33,420 nucleotides of DNA from Propionibacteriaceae bacterium. Lineage in GTDB: Bacteria > Actinomycetota > Actinomycetes > Propionibacteriales > Propionibacteriaceae. Numbering within the stretch: position 1 is the first letter of the stretch; every line of letters begins with the position of its first letter. The DNA is taken from positions 1-33,420 of the forward strand of contig JAGXHS010000122.1 of NCBI GenBank assembly GCA_024636075.1, given 5' to 3'. The translations under genes and the position numbers were made by a program. The notes beneath the pieces were generated by a model, which saw nothing but the letters and a program-made list of their open reading frames with translations, searched no databases and was not told where the DNA came from. Shown here piece by piece: positions 1 to 9,409 of this stretch.

Positions 1-562
1 GGCTCAGGGTGCGGGTGACCGCACCCGCGAGGTGATGGAAGAAGTGCCAGTGGTCAAGGCCGACGCTGGATACCCGCCGTTGGTGACGCCCTCATCCCAG
101 ATTGTCGGGAGCCAGGCCGTGTTCAATGTCCTGATGGGCCGCTACAAGGTGATGACCGGCGAGTTCGCCGACCTGATGCTGGGCTACTACGGAGAAACCA
201 TGGGTGAGATGAATCCGGAGGTGGTCGAGATCGCCAAGAAGCAGGCCAAGAAGGAGCCGATCACCGAACGGCCCGCCGACCTGCTGGATCCGGAATGGGA
301 TCACCTTGTCGCCGAAGCCGAGAAGGTGGAGGGCTCCAACGGTTCCGTGGAGGACGTGCTCACCAACGCGATGTTCCCGGGCGTCGCTCCGAAGTTCTTC
401 GCCTCACGCGACGAAGGACCGAAGAGCGTCGGCAAGACCGCTGAGCAGTTGGACGCTGACAAGGCCGCTGCCGACGGGTCGGCCAAAGCCGTGCGCGGTC
501 CAATCAAGTACAACGTCAGTTTCGCCGGACGCAAGCACAGCGTCCAGGTCGAACCGGCCTGA
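1..562 (+). CDS. Transcarboxylase 5S-like / pyruvate-oxaloacetate carboxyltransferase subunit, C-terminal part (truncated by window start)
   Basis: Frame 2 is open from the window start; C-terminal PYC_OADA-like text (ADAGYPPLVTPSSQIVGSQAVFNVLMGRYKVMTGEFADLMLGYYG); followed by 12S and 1.3S genes. Confidence 0.88.
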   Translation, partial: AQGAGDRTREVMEEVPVVKADAGYPPLVTPSSQIVGSQAVFNVLMGRYKVMTGEFADLMLGYYGETMGEMNPEVVEIAKKQAKKEPITERPADLLDPEWDHLVAEAEKVEGSNGSVEDVLTNAMFPGVAPKFFASRDEGPKSVGKTAEQLDADKAAADGSAKAVRGPIKYNVSFAGRKHSVQVEPA

Positions 563-581
563 GACGCCTGAAGGACGAGAG

Positions 582-2138
582 ATGGCAAAAACACATACCA
601 TGAAGGATCGCCTCCAGCAGTTGCACGAGGCACGCACCAAAGTCGAGCTCGGCGGTGGTGAGACCAAGCTGCAGAAGCAGCGTGACAAGGGCAAGCTGAC
701 GGCGCGCGAGCGTATCGCCGCGCTGATCGACGACGGAACGTTCCAGGAAACCGGCGCCTTCCGTCGGAACCGGACCACCACATTCGGCATGGACAAGGCA
801 GACATGCCTGCCGACGGCGTGGTGACCGGATCTGGGGCAGTCTTCGGTCGGCCGGTGCACATCGCCAGCCAGGACTTCACCGTGATGGGCGGGTCTGCGG
901 GCGAAGCGCACTCGATCAAGGTCACCCAGATGCTGGAGGCCTCGCTGCGCACCGGAACACCCTTCGTGTTCATCAACGACTCCGGCGGCGCCCGCGTCCA
1001 GGAGGGTATCGACTCGCTCTCGGGATACGGCAAGGTCTTCTACGCCAACGTGCTGCTGTCGGGCGTCGTGCCGCAGGTGTCGATCATCTGTGGCCCCTGC
1101 GCCGGTGGTGCTGCCTACTCACCGGCACTGACCGATTTCATCATCCAGACCCGCAAGGCCCACATGTTCATCACCGGGCCCGGCGTGATCAAGCAGGTGA
1201 CCGGTGAGCAGGTGACCCAGGACGAACTGGGTGGCGCGGACGCCCACATGGGTCGTTCGGGTGTCAACCACTTCGTCGTGGACGATGACGAGCAGGCAGT
1301 CCTGGTCGCACAGAAACTGCTCAGCTTCCTGCCGCAGAACAACTCCGAGGACGCACCGATCGTCGATCCTGACGAAGACGTCTCCCCGCGGAAGGCGCTG
1401 GAGGACGTGCTCCCGGTCGACAACCGCAAGGCATACGACGTGCGCGACGTCATCGCCGAGATCGTGGACCGGTCCGACTTCCTCGAAGTGCAGGCCGGCT
1501 ATGCGCAGAACATCGTGGTCGGTTTCGGACGAGTGGTGGGCCGCACCGTGGGCGTCATCGCCAACCAGCCCAATCACCTGTCTGGTGTGCTGGACATCAA
1601 CTCGTCGGACAAGGCGAGTCAGTTCATCCGGTTCTGCAATGCCTTCAACATTGCTCTGGTGAACATCGTGGACGTGCCCGGCTTCATGCCTGGTGTTGCG
1701 CAGGAGCACAGCGGCATCATCCGTCATGGCGCCAAGATGCTCTACGCCTACTCCGCGGCGACGGTGCCGAAGATCACCGTTGTCACTCGCAAGGCCTACG
1801 GCGGTGCCTACCTCGCAATGTGCTCGAAGGACTTGGGCGCGGACAAGGTCTTCGCTTGGCCGACCGCAGAAATCGCGGTGATGGGTGCCGAAGGCGCAGC
1901 CGGTGTGGTGTTCAAGCGCGAGATCGACGACGCTGACGATCCGGTCAAGCGCCGGGAGGAACTGGTGGAAGAGTATCGCGAGACCTTCTCCACCCCTTAC
2001 ATGGCTGCCGGTCGAGGACTGGTCGACGACATCATCGACCCGGCCGACACCCGACACCAGATCGCCATGGCACTCGAACTACTGGCCACCAAGCGGGAAA
2101 TTCGTCCGCCCAAGAAACACGGGCTCGGCCCGGCCTGA
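582..2138 (+). CDS. Methylmalonyl-CoA carboxyltransferase 12S subunit / acyl-CoA carboxylase beta (carboxyltransferase) subunit
   Basis: ORF 306..2138; start placed at ATG 582 (MAKTHTMKDRLQQLHEART) after GGACGAGAG. Motifs DSGGARVQEGIDSLSGYG, GPCAGGAAYSPALTDFI, KMLYAYSAATVPKITVVTRKAYGGAYLAM match the Propionibacterium 12S family. Confidence 0.95.
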   Translation: MAKTHTMKDRLQQLHEARTKVELGGGETKLQKQRDKGKLTARERIAALIDDGTFQETGAFRRNRTTTFGMDKADMPADGVVTGSGAVFGRPVHIASQDFTVMGGSAGEAHSIKVTQMLEASLRTGTPFVFINDSGGARVQEGIDSLSGYGKVFYANVLLSGVVPQVSIICGPCAGGAAYSPALTDFIIQTRKAHMFITGPGVIKQVTGEQVTQDELGGADAHMGRSGVNHFVVDDDEQAVLVAQKLLSFLPQNNSEDAPIVDPDEDVSPRKALEDVLPVDNRKAYDVRDVIAEIVDRSDFLEVQAGYAQNIVVGFGRVVGRTVGVIANQPNHLSGVLDINSSDKASQFIRFCNAFNIALVNIVDVPGFMPGVAQEHSGIIRHGAKMLYAYSAATVPKITVVTRKAYGGAYLAMCSKDLGADKVFAWPTAEIAVMGAEGAAGVVFKREIDDADDPVKRREELVEEYRETFSTPYMAAGRGLVDDIIDPADTRHQIAMALELLATKREIRPPKKHGLGPA

Positions 2139-2149
2139 TCGGGGTATCC

Positions 2150-2416
2150 ATGAGTGAGAAAAGCACGAACATCGAAGACCTGCAAGCCTTCGTCAGCAAG
2201 CTCGTCGAACGAATCGACGCACTGGAGAAAGAGGTCGCAGGACTGAAGGTCGACGAGGGTGTCCCGGAGGAAGACATGGTCGCCGTCTCGGCGGCCGTGG
2301 CAGCCTTCCTCGGTCACAGCGCCAAGGTCAAGGCCGTCAGCTTCAGCAACCGGGGCAGTTGGTCGCGGGATGCCCGTGGCCGTGTCCACAACCGACAAGT
2401 CCTGAAGGTTCGTTGA
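2150..2416 (+). CDS. Small epsilon-like/accessory protein of the biotin-dependent carboxyltransferase cluster
   Basis: 88 aa ORF between 12S and 1.3S genes; coiled-coil N-terminus, then [39 protein letters not shown], typical of small carboxylase accessory proteins. Confidence 0.7.
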   Translation: MSEKSTNIEDLQAFVSKLVERIDALEKEVAGLKVDEGVPEEDMVAVSAAVAAFLGHSAKVKAVSFSNRGSWSRDARGRVHNRQVLKVR

Positions 2417-2444
2417 CAGCGGCCATGAGCGGAGAGAAGAAGTC

Positions 2445-2813
2445 ATGAAACTGAATGTGACCGTCAACGGTCAGCTATATGAGATCGACGTCGAGGTCGC
2501 AGAAGAGGAGCGCGCCGGCCCCGGCCCCATCATCATGGGCGGAGGGTCAGGGCAGACCAACTCAGCGCCCACCACGGCGTCGGTCCCGGCTGCGAGCGCC
2601 AACTCGGTGGTCGCAACACTCGCTGGCAACGTCTCCAAAGTGTTGGTCGAGGAGGGACAGGAGATCTCTGCGGGCGAGATCCTGATGGTGCTCGAGGCGA
2701 TGAAGATGGAGACCGAGATCACAGCTCCGTCAGACGGCACCATCGGCGCCATCCTGGTCGGCCCCGGCGATGCCGTGTCAGGCGGGCAGGTACTGATCGA
2801 ACTGGCCAGCTGA
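2445..2813 (+). CDS. Biotin carboxyl carrier protein (1.3S subunit of transcarboxylase)
   Basis: [19 protein letters not shown]-terminus, [11 protein letters not shown] linker, canonical biotinylation motif [11 protein letters not shown]. Confidence 0.95.
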   Translation: MKLNVTVNGQLYEIDVEVAEEERAGPGPIIMGGGSGQTNSAPTTASVPAASANSVVATLAGNVSKVLVEEGQEISAGEILMVLEAMKMETEITAPSDGTIGAILVGPGDAVSGGQVLIELAS

Positions 2814-2817
2814 CCCG

Positions 2818-3624
2818 GTGCCAGCCAACGCACCATGGACGAAGTACGTCGCCATCGGCGATTCGTTCAGCGAAGGCTTGGCAGATCCGGATCCCACAAC
2901 GCCGAATCGCTTCATCGGGTGGGCCGATCGGCTGGCGCACCAGCTCGCTGCTGTGGCAGCCGATCGGGTCGATCTCCAGTACGCGAATCTGGCCATTCGC
3001 GGGCGCAAACTCGGAGCCATCCTGGATGTGCAGTTGGAGGCCGCGCTGCTTCTGCAGCCTGATCTTGTGAGTCTGGTGGGTGGCGGCAACGACATCCTGC
3101 GTCCCGGGGTGGATCTGGACGAGTTGGCAGCGCGAATTGAGGTTGCGGTGGAGCGGATCCGCGCCACGGGTGCCGACGTGTTGTTGGTCACCCCGACCGA
3201 TCCGCGCGGGGCGCCGCTGATCGGGCTGACCCGTGGTCGGATGGCCATCCATACCGCCAACCTGCACTCGATCGCCCGCCGACAGCAGGCGCACCTGACC
3301 GACTTGTGGGGTAGGGCCGAGTTCTCCGACTGGGGTGTATGGGCCGAGGATCGGATCCATCTGACCCCGCGCGGACATCATCTGGTGATGCTGGCAGCGC
3401 TGGAGGCGTTGGGCGTGCAGCACACGCTGCCCCACGTGGAGTTGGTTGCGCCGCGCGAGGTGACGACAGGACAAGCGCTGCGCGGTCACGCAAGCTGGGC
3501 GCGACACTACCTCGGCCCGTGGCTGAACCGTCGGATGACTGGTCGATCCTCGGGGGACGGTCTAAAACCAAAACTGCCCGTCTTGACCAGGATCGACGCG
3601 TCGAAGGCCGTTCCCGGGTACTGA
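2818..3624 (+). CDS. SGNH/GDSL-type hydrolase (esterase/lipase family)
   Basis: GTG start; block I AIGDSFSEGLADP, GGGNDIL block, C-terminal DRIHLTPRGHHLV. Confidence 0.9.
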   Translation: MPANAPWTKYVAIGDSFSEGLADPDPTTPNRFIGWADRLAHQLAAVAADRVDLQYANLAIRGRKLGAILDVQLEAALLLQPDLVSLVGGGNDILRPGVDLDELAARIEVAVERIRATGADVLLVTPTDPRGAPLIGLTRGRMAIHTANLHSIARRQQAHLTDLWGRAEFSDWGVWAEDRIHLTPRGHHLVMLAALEALGVQHTLPHVELVAPREVTTGQALRGHASWARHYLGPWLNRRMTGRSSGDGLKPKLPVLTRIDASKAVPGY

Positions 3625-3646
3625 TCCGGGCTGACGTCGGGACGGT

Positions 3647-4420
3647 TCAGCTGCTGCGGTGCACTTTGTGATTCGCCGCCTGGGCGCGTGGCCGGACGAC
3701 CATTCGGTCAATGTTGACATGGCTCGGCAGGCTCACCGACCAGCGAACACACTCGGCGATGTCGGCTGCCACCAAGCGCTCAGCGACTCCCTCATACACG
3801 TCGTCCGCCTTGGACTGGTCGCCGTGGAAGCGCACCAGACTGAATTCCTGGGTGTGCACCATGCCAGGGGAGATCTCGCAGACCCGCACGGGGCGGTCGA
3901 CGATCTCCAACCTCAGCGATCCCACCATGGCTCGCTCGGCGGACTTGGCCGCGCAGTATCCGGAGCCACCCTCGTAGGAGGTCTCGGCCGCGGTGGAGGT
4001 GATGAACACCACCGTGCCAGCTGCCGCTTCCAATGCCGGCAGGAGTGCTTTGGTGACCTGTGCAGCGCCCAGCACGTTGGTGTCGTACATCGTTCGCCAG
4101 GCGTCGAAGTCTGCCTCGGCCAAGGGCTCCAACCCGACCGCACCACCGGCGTTGTTCACCAGCACATCGACTCGGGATCCCACGGCTTCGGACAACCCGG
4201 CCACTGACCGGGGATCGGTCACGTCGCAGCGAACCGCTGAACCGCCGATCTCGTCGGCCAGTTCCTGCAGCCGGGCCAGCCTTCGCGCCGTGCAGACCAC
4301 GTGAAAGCCGTGCTCCGCCAGGAGCCTGGCCGTCGCGGCTCCGATCCCTGAACTGGCCCCCGTGATGACCGCCACCTTCTTGCCCGTTGCGTTGTGGTCA
4401 TGTCCCGCGTCAGAATCCAT
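3647..4420 (-). CDS. Short-chain dehydrogenase/reductase
   Basis: TGASSGIGAAT, NNAG, SGYCAAKSA (YxxxK) motifs. Confidence 0.93.
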   Translation of the reverse strand: MDSDAGHDHNATGKKVAVITGASSGIGAATARLLAEHGFHVVCTARRLARLQELADEIGGSAVRCDVTDPRSVAGLSEAVGSRVDVLVNNAGGAVGLEPLAEADFDAWRTMYDTNVLGAAQVTKALLPALEAAAGTVVFITSTAAETSYEGGSGYCAAKSAERAMVGSLRLEIVDRPVRVCEISPGMVHTQEFSLVRFHGDQSKADDVYEGVAERLVAADIAECVRWSVSLPSHVNIDRMVVRPRAQAANHKVHRSS

Positions 4421-4510
4421 CTCGCGTCCTTCCTGCCCCTGACTGTCTTCGTTTCAGCCAATCACACCCTGTCACCGGCGTACTGGGACACGGCCCGATA
4501 GGCTCAAGGA

Positions 4511-5260
4511 ATGAGCTCACAGTTGATTCTGCTCCGCCATGGCGAGAGCGAATGGAATGCCAAGAACCTGTTCACAGGCTGGGTCGACGTGGACATCAAT
4601 GAGAAGGGGGTGGGGGAGGCAGAGCGAGGCGCTGAGCTGCTGCTCCAGGACGATCTTCTGCCTGACGTGGTGCACACGTCACTGCTGCGCCGGGCGATCC
4701 ACACCGCCAACCTGACCCTCGATGGCTGTGACCGCCACTGGATCCCGGTGAAGCGCAGCTGGCGATTGAACGAGCGTCACTACGGTGCCTTGCAGGGCAA
4801 GGACAAGGCGCAGACCCTGGCGGAGTTCGGTGAGGAACAGTTCATGCTCTGGCGCCGCAGTTACGATACGCCTCCGCCGGAGATCGACGCCGACTCCGAC
4901 TACAGCCAGTTCCATGATGTGCGCTACGCCGACATCCCCGAGGCGGAACGTCCCCGCACCGAGTGCCTGAAGGACGTTGTGGTAAGGATGCTGCCCTACT
5001 GGGAGTCCGACATCGTCCCGGATCTGAAGAGCGGAAAGAGGGTGCTGGTGGCCGCCCATGGCAACTCATTGCGTGCCCTGGTGAAGCATCTCGACGACAT
5101 CTCCGACGACGACATCTCCGGGTTGAACATCCCCACCGGAATCCCGCTCTACTACGAGCTGGACGATTCACTGAAGCCCGTCACCAGATTTGGTCGCTAC
5201 CTTGACCCCGAGGCGGCCAAGGCTTCGATCGAGGCCGTCAAGAACCAGGGTAAGAAGTAG
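4511..5260 (+). CDS. gpmA: 2,3-bisphosphoglycerate-dependent phosphoglycerate mutase
   Basis: [57 protein letters not shown]. Confidence 0.97.
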   Translation: MSSQLILLRHGESEWNAKNLFTGWVDVDINEKGVGEAERGAELLLQDDLLPDVVHTSLLRRAIHTANLTLDGCDRHWIPVKRSWRLNERHYGALQGKDKAQTLAEFGEEQFMLWRRSYDTPPPEIDADSDYSQFHDVRYADIPEAERPRTECLKDVVVRMLPYWESDIVPDLKSGKRVLVAAHGNSLRALVKHLDDISDDDISGLNIPTGIPLYYELDDSLKPVTRFGRYLDPEAAKASIEAVKNQGKK

Positions 5261-5277
5261 GGTCTCCCGAACCACAG

Positions 5278-5322
5278 AAACGTCCCCACCCGGAGCCGGC
5301 TGCCCCCTGGGTGGGGACGTTT
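5278..5322 (+). terminator. Intrinsic terminator downstream of gpmA
   Basis: Perfect 14-bp inverted repeat AAACGTCCCCACCC (5278-5291) / GGGTGGGGACGTTT (5309-5322), then T-rich TTTCCCGTTTTC. Confidence 0.88.
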
Positions 5323-5424
5323 TCCCGTTTTCTCGGTCAAACAGTTCGCTGGGGGCCGGTTCCTGGTTCAGTTGCCCGAGATATCGGCAAACGCGCGGCT
5401 GGGGGCCGGACGCCGGGAGGCGAG

Positions 5425-5450
5425 CGTCACCCAGCAACGCTGGCGTGACG
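5425..5450. terminator. Hairpin in the convergent gpmA-phoU intergenic region, possible phoU terminator
   Basis: CGTCACCCAGC-AAC-GCTGGCGTGACG stem with a single bulge. Confidence 0.5.
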
Positions 5451-5477
5451 GCGGGATGCGGGTCTGGTGCCCAGCGG

Positions 5478-6143
5478 TCAGGCGTTGGGCCAGGCCTCGC
5501 CTTCCGGGGCTTCGCCGGTGATGATGTAGATCACCCGGCCACCCACCGCGACGGCGTGATCGGCGATGCGCTCGTAGTAACGACCGAGCAGTGCGATGTC
5601 GATGGCCTTCTCGACACTTTCGTCCCAGTCGTCCGAGAGCAGGATGCGGAACTGGTCCTTGCGCAGTTGGTCCATTTCCTCGTCCAGACCGGCGAGGGTC
5701 TCGGCCAGTTCCAGATCTTGGGTGCGCAGCACACTGGAGGCCACCTGCACCATGTCGTCGGCGACTTCTGACATCCGAAGGACGTTGGCGCGCAGCGAAT
5801 CCGGGACAGCCATCTGGGGGTAGCGAAGCCGGGCGATCTTCGCGATGTGGGCGGCCAGATCACCCATTCGGGCGAGCTCGAACACCATCCGCAGAACGGC
5901 GACGACGGTCCGCAGTTCTCCCGCGACCGGAGCCTGACGTGCCAACAACGTGAAGGCCTGTTTCTCGATCAGCTCGTGTTGGGCGTCGATCTTGGCGTCC
6001 TGGGAGATGACACGTTCCGCGACGTCGATATCGGCTTCCAGGAGTGCGGTGGTGGCGTCCACCACGGCCACGTGAATGTCGTCGGTGAGTGCTGCCAGCG
6101 CCTCGCCGGCGGCACTCAACTCGTGCCGATACATCTCGCGCAT
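5478..6143 (-). CDS. phoU: Phosphate signalling complex protein PhoU
   Basis: MREMYRHELSAAGEALAALTDDIHVAVVDATTALLEADIDVAERVI; two PhoU repeats; ERIADHAVAVGGRVIYIITGE. Confidence 0.96.
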   Translation of the reverse strand: MREMYRHELSAAGEALAALTDDIHVAVVDATTALLEADIDVAERVISQDAKIDAQHELIEKQAFTLLARQAPVAGELRTVVAVLRMVFELARMGDLAAHIAKIARLRYPQMAVPDSLRANVLRMSEVADDMVQVASSVLRTQDLELAETLAGLDEEMDQLRKDQFRILLSDDWDESVEKAIDIALLGRYYERIADHAVAVGGRVIYIITGEAPEGEAWPNA

Positions 6144-6307
6144 GGGGTCCCCTCGTGCTCGTTCAGGCCAGACGGGCCGGGATTGCGGCCTGCCAGCTCT
6201 TCATTCTACCGACGTCCAACCAGATGACGATGCGACATGCTTGCCTGCACCGACAATCGACGCTAGTCGTATTAACTTGACGAACAGACGAGGATCGGAG
6301 AACAGCA

Positions 6308-6325
6308 GGTGAACGATCAGCGAAC
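6308..6325 (-). promoter_or_regulatory. Candidate RegX3/PhoP PHO box between phoU and senX3
   Basis: GGTGAAC-GATC-AGCGAAC (on minus strand GTTCGCT-N4-GTTCACC), an 11-bp period direct repeat close to the RegX3 consensus GTTCACC-N4-GTTCAYC. Confidence 0.6.
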
Positions 6326-6395
6326 CGTGGGCAACCCAGCCGCTGAGTCCGGCTCGCATCGACCTGCCCGCTGTCGCCCGTCCTAGGATCAAGCT

Positions 6396-7589
6396 GTGGA
6401 TACTGTGACGCTGGTGCTGCTGTTGCTCTCCAGTGCTGCTGCGGGTGCGCTGATCGCACGCCTGGTGCGCCACAGCGCTACCCATGCTGCAGCCCGCCAA
6501 GCCACCGTTGTGGAGACTGCACCACCGGCAATGAATGAGGTGACCGATCTTCTCGATGCCGGCGCCATCCTCATTGGCCCACATGACGAGGTACTGCACG
6601 TCAATCCGGCCGCCACCCGCTGGCAGCTCACCTCAGCCACGCGAATCGAACATCGCGAAGTGCTCGATCAGGTGCGGTCTGTGCGCAGATTGGCAGCACC
6701 CCAGAATATTCGGGTGCGAGTGGATCGTGGTCCGGTCCGGCCGCCACTGATGCTGCAATTGCAGATCATCAATCTGATCCATGACCGGGTGATGGTCCTG
6801 GCACGCTCCCGCCATCGCAACGGCTTTGACGAGTCGACCGCGCGTGACTTCGTGGCGAACATCAGCCATGAGCTGAAGACGCCGATCGGAGCCATCTCAT
6901 TGCTCGCGGAGGCCGTTCAGCAGGGGGCCGACGACCCGGAGGCAGTGGCTCACTTCGCCGAGAGAATGAGGGTCGAGAGCGTCCGATTGAACGAGATGGT
7001 CAATCAGATCATCAACCTGTCGAGGCTGGAGGAGTCCGATGGGCTGAGTAACGCCGAGATGGTGTCAGTCGGCAGCGTCGTCGACGCAGCTCAGAACCGC
7101 TGCCGCACGATGGCAGAGGAGCGGGGGGTGCGTTTCAGTCGTGCCGGCGCCTCCACCCCCCTCGTCCGAGCGGATCCACGGCAGCTGATCGACGCCGTCA
7201 CCAACCTGCTGCACAACGCGATCTCCTATTCCGACCCCGAGGCCCGGGTGGCGATCACAACCCGGCGGACGACGATCGACGACCAGCCCTGCGTGGAGAT
7301 CCTGGTGGCCGACAACGGCATTGGCATCAAGCGCGAGGACCAGGAACGCATCTTTGAACGCTTCTATCGAGTGGACTTCGGTCGCAGCCGCACCAGCGGC
7401 GGTACCGGCCTCGGCCTGGCCATCGTGAAGCAGATCGCGCAAGCCCACGACGGCACTGTCAGCTTGTGGAGCAGCTTCGGCCAAGGCTCCACGTTCATGA
7501 TTCGGTTGCCTGAGTACACCGACCAGTCCCCGCAGCAGACAGTGGAAGGGCAGACGGTAGAGGGCCAGACCGGAGCGGAAACTGATTGA
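6396..7589 (+). CDS. senX3: Two-component sensor histidine kinase, SenX3/PhoR-like
   Basis: GTG start; N-terminal TM, PAS-like region, DFVANISHELKTPIGAISLLAEAV H-box, DNGIGI, FYRVD, GTGLGLAIVKQIAQAHDG; adjacent to phoU and a RegX3-like regulator. Confidence 0.93.
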   Translation: MDTVTLVLLLLSSAAAGALIARLVRHSATHAAARQATVVETAPPAMNEVTDLLDAGAILIGPHDEVLHVNPAATRWQLTSATRIEHREVLDQVRSVRRLAAPQNIRVRVDRGPVRPPLMLQLQIINLIHDRVMVLARSRHRNGFDESTARDFVANISHELKTPIGAISLLAEAVQQGADDPEAVAHFAERMRVESVRLNEMVNQIINLSRLEESDGLSNAEMVSVGSVVDAAQNRCRTMAEERGVRFSRAGASTPLVRADPRQLIDAVTNLLHNAISYSDPEARVAITTRRTTIDDQPCVEILVADNGIGIKREDQERIFERFYRVDFGRSRTSGGTGLGLAIVKQIAQAHDGTVSLWSSFGQGSTFMIRLPEYTDQSPQQTVEGQTVEGQTGAETD

Positions 7590-7715
7590 GGTGCTCACTT
7601 GTCAATGCCCGCTGACCCCGCCATCGATCGACCTGGGCCACCGATCAACGACCACGCCCAGCACAGTAGAGGTGCCCGCCAGTAGGCGGGCGCGACCGAG
7701 GAAGAGGATCACCTG

Positions 7716-8393
7716 ATGCCCAGAATCTTGATCATCGAGGACGAGCAGTCGTACCGGGAGGCGACGGCCTTCATGCTGCGTCGCGAAGGGTTCGAGGTCG
7801 CCGTGGCCGCGGACGGACGGAGTGGCCTCGCGGAGTTCAACCGCTCCGGTGCAGATGTGGTGTTGCTCGACCTGATGATGCCCGGGATGCCCGGGACGGC
7901 CGTCTGTCGGGAACTGCGGCAACTGGGCAACGTCGGCGTCATCATGGTGACCGCCCGCGATTCCGAGGTCGACAAGGTGGTTGGACTCGAGTTGGGTGCC
8001 GACGACTACGTCACCAAGCCGTTCTCGCACCGGGAACTGGTGGCCAGGATCCGCGCGGTGCTGCGTCGAGGTCAGGACGTGGAACTCGTACCTGACGTGA
8101 TCGAATCGGGTGGGGTCCGGATGGATGTGGAACGCCACGAGGTGAGTGTCGACTCGCAGGCCGTGCGGCTCGCCCTGAAGGAATTCGAACTGCTCGAGTT
8201 GCTGCTCCGCAATGCGGGGCGGGTGATGACCCGCAGCCAGCTGATCGATCGGATCTGGGGCTCCGACTACGTCGGAGACACCAAGACCCTCGACGTCCAC
8301 GTCAAGCGTATTCGCTCGAAGATCGAGCAGGACCCGTCCAACCCGGTGCTGCTGGTGACCGTTCGGGGGCTGGGCTACAAGTTCGACTCCTGA
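7716..8393 (+). CDS. regX3: OmpR/PhoB-family response regulator, RegX3-like
   Basis: MPRILIIEDEQSYREATAFMLRREGFEV, VVLLDLMMPGMPG, DDYVTKPFSHRELVARIRAVLRR, C-terminal winged helix. Confidence 0.95.
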   Translation: MPRILIIEDEQSYREATAFMLRREGFEVAVAADGRSGLAEFNRSGADVVLLDLMMPGMPGTAVCRELRQLGNVGVIMVTARDSEVDKVVGLELGADDYVTKPFSHRELVARIRAVLRRGQDVELVPDVIESGGVRMDVERHEVSVDSQAVRLALKEFELLELLLRNAGRVMTRSQLIDRIWGSDYVGDTKTLDVHVKRIRSKIEQDPSNPVLLVTVRGLGYKFDS

Positions 8394-8422
8394 ATCGGCG
8401 ACGGACTGGGCGCCCCGACGAA

Positions 8423-8929
8423 TCAGGAGCTCTGCGCAGAGGGAAGACTCTGGAAGTCGGGATCATCCGGGCTCATCACCGGAACCATCAGGGTGACGTC
8501 CCCGGACTTCTCGAAATTCATCGTCAGCTCGACCAGCAGGCCGGGGACAAAATCGCCCGTGACCGTGGCCCCGGTGTCGCTCAGCGAAACGGCCTCGCCG
8601 GCAGGCAGTTGGAGATCGGGACTTGAGGTACTGGCGCTGCCGGTCGGCTCGTTGTCTGGTTTCAGGGGCTGGGCGGTCAAGTTGGTCAAGCTGTCGTTTT
8701 CTGAAGCGATCAGCGTGCCCACCATTCTCGCCTGGTCACCATCCGGCACGAGCAAGAGGTTGCGTACCTTGATGCCGTCCTGGTTGGTCTGGACACCCGC
8801 CGCTGGAGTGTAGGGCGCCAGAGTGGCAAATGATCCGCACCCACTGGTGACGGCGACACAGGCACCGAGAACAACAGCGCTGAGCAGGCGGCGACCGGCG
8901 ACGAACTTCAGCGGGCGAGCACGCGACAT
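8423..8929 (-). CDS. Putative lipoprotein of unknown function
   Basis: ORF 8423..8944; start MSRARPLKF (8929) favoured by GAAGGGA Shine-Dalgarno; lipobox VTSGC after a hydrophobic stretch. Confidence 0.8.
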   Translation of the reverse strand: MSRARPLKFVAGRRLLSAVVLGACVAVTSGCGSFATLAPYTPAAGVQTNQDGIKVRNLLLVPDGDQARMVGTLIASENDSLTNLTAQPLKPDNEPTGSASTSSPDLQLPAGEAVSLSDTGATVTGDFVPGLLVELTMNFEKSGDVTLMVPVMSPDDPDFQSLPSAQSS

Positions 8930-9002
8930 GGGCAGTCCCTTCATCGGGTCGAGGGTGATGACAGCCTAATGGGAGTGTAAAGCCTGGGCGGGTCGTGGTG
9001 GT

Positions 9003-9234
9003 GAAGCAGACGATCCCGAACGCTGTGCCGATGCCACGTCTCGCAGGAACTGCGCCGGCACGTCACCCCCGTGGACCATCGCCTCGGGGAAGAAATGTGC
9101 CGTGTTGGCCCGCCACGCCCGCAACAAACGCCTCCACGACGCGATCGATCTGCTCGCTGAGTACCAGCGCCGGCGCCCGGGCCGTCTACGTCGAATCCAC
9201 CGCTCGGGCCGAGCGCCAAACCGCAGCAGTTTGA
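9003..9234 (+). pseudogene. Degenerate IS110-family transposase C-terminal fragment (frameshifted)
   Basis: Frame A reads EADDPERCADATSRRNCAGTSPPWTIASGKKCAVLARHARNKRLHDAIDLLA; an overlapping frame continues CSLSTSAGARAVYVESTARAER. Together they follow the IS110 C-terminal pattern (DDPxRF..GTAPVT.ASGK..V.ARHARN.RL.DA...WAF.ALS.SPGARA.YD). Confidence 0.65.
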
Positions 9235-9374
9235 CACGTTGGACCCTGGAATGTCTGGCTGAACCGCTCCCGACCGCCTCCTGGACGCATATCAATATCG
9301 AATTGTCAAGAGTCTTTGGGTGGCTCAAGACGCCGCCGACTAGGGGAGTCGCTGCTAAATCCCGGCCTTGGGCA

Positions 9375-9383
9375 TGATACAAT
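9375..9383 (+). promoter_or_regulatory. Extended -10 promoter element of carD
   Basis: TGATACAAT (TGn + TACAAT), 26 bp upstream of the carD ATG; leader contains GAAAGGGG Shine-Dalgarno. Confidence 0.55.
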
Positions 9384-9409
9384 GGAATCTGCGAAAGGGG
9401 CTGCAGAGT

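Noticed and set aside
306-581. N-terminal extension of the 12S ORF from 306
   Set aside because: Overlaps the 5S-like CDS; the family N-terminus begins at ATG 582.
1119-2057. 312-aa minus-strand ORF antisense to the 12S gene
   Set aside because: His/Asp/Val-rich shadow of a strongly conserved plus-strand gene.
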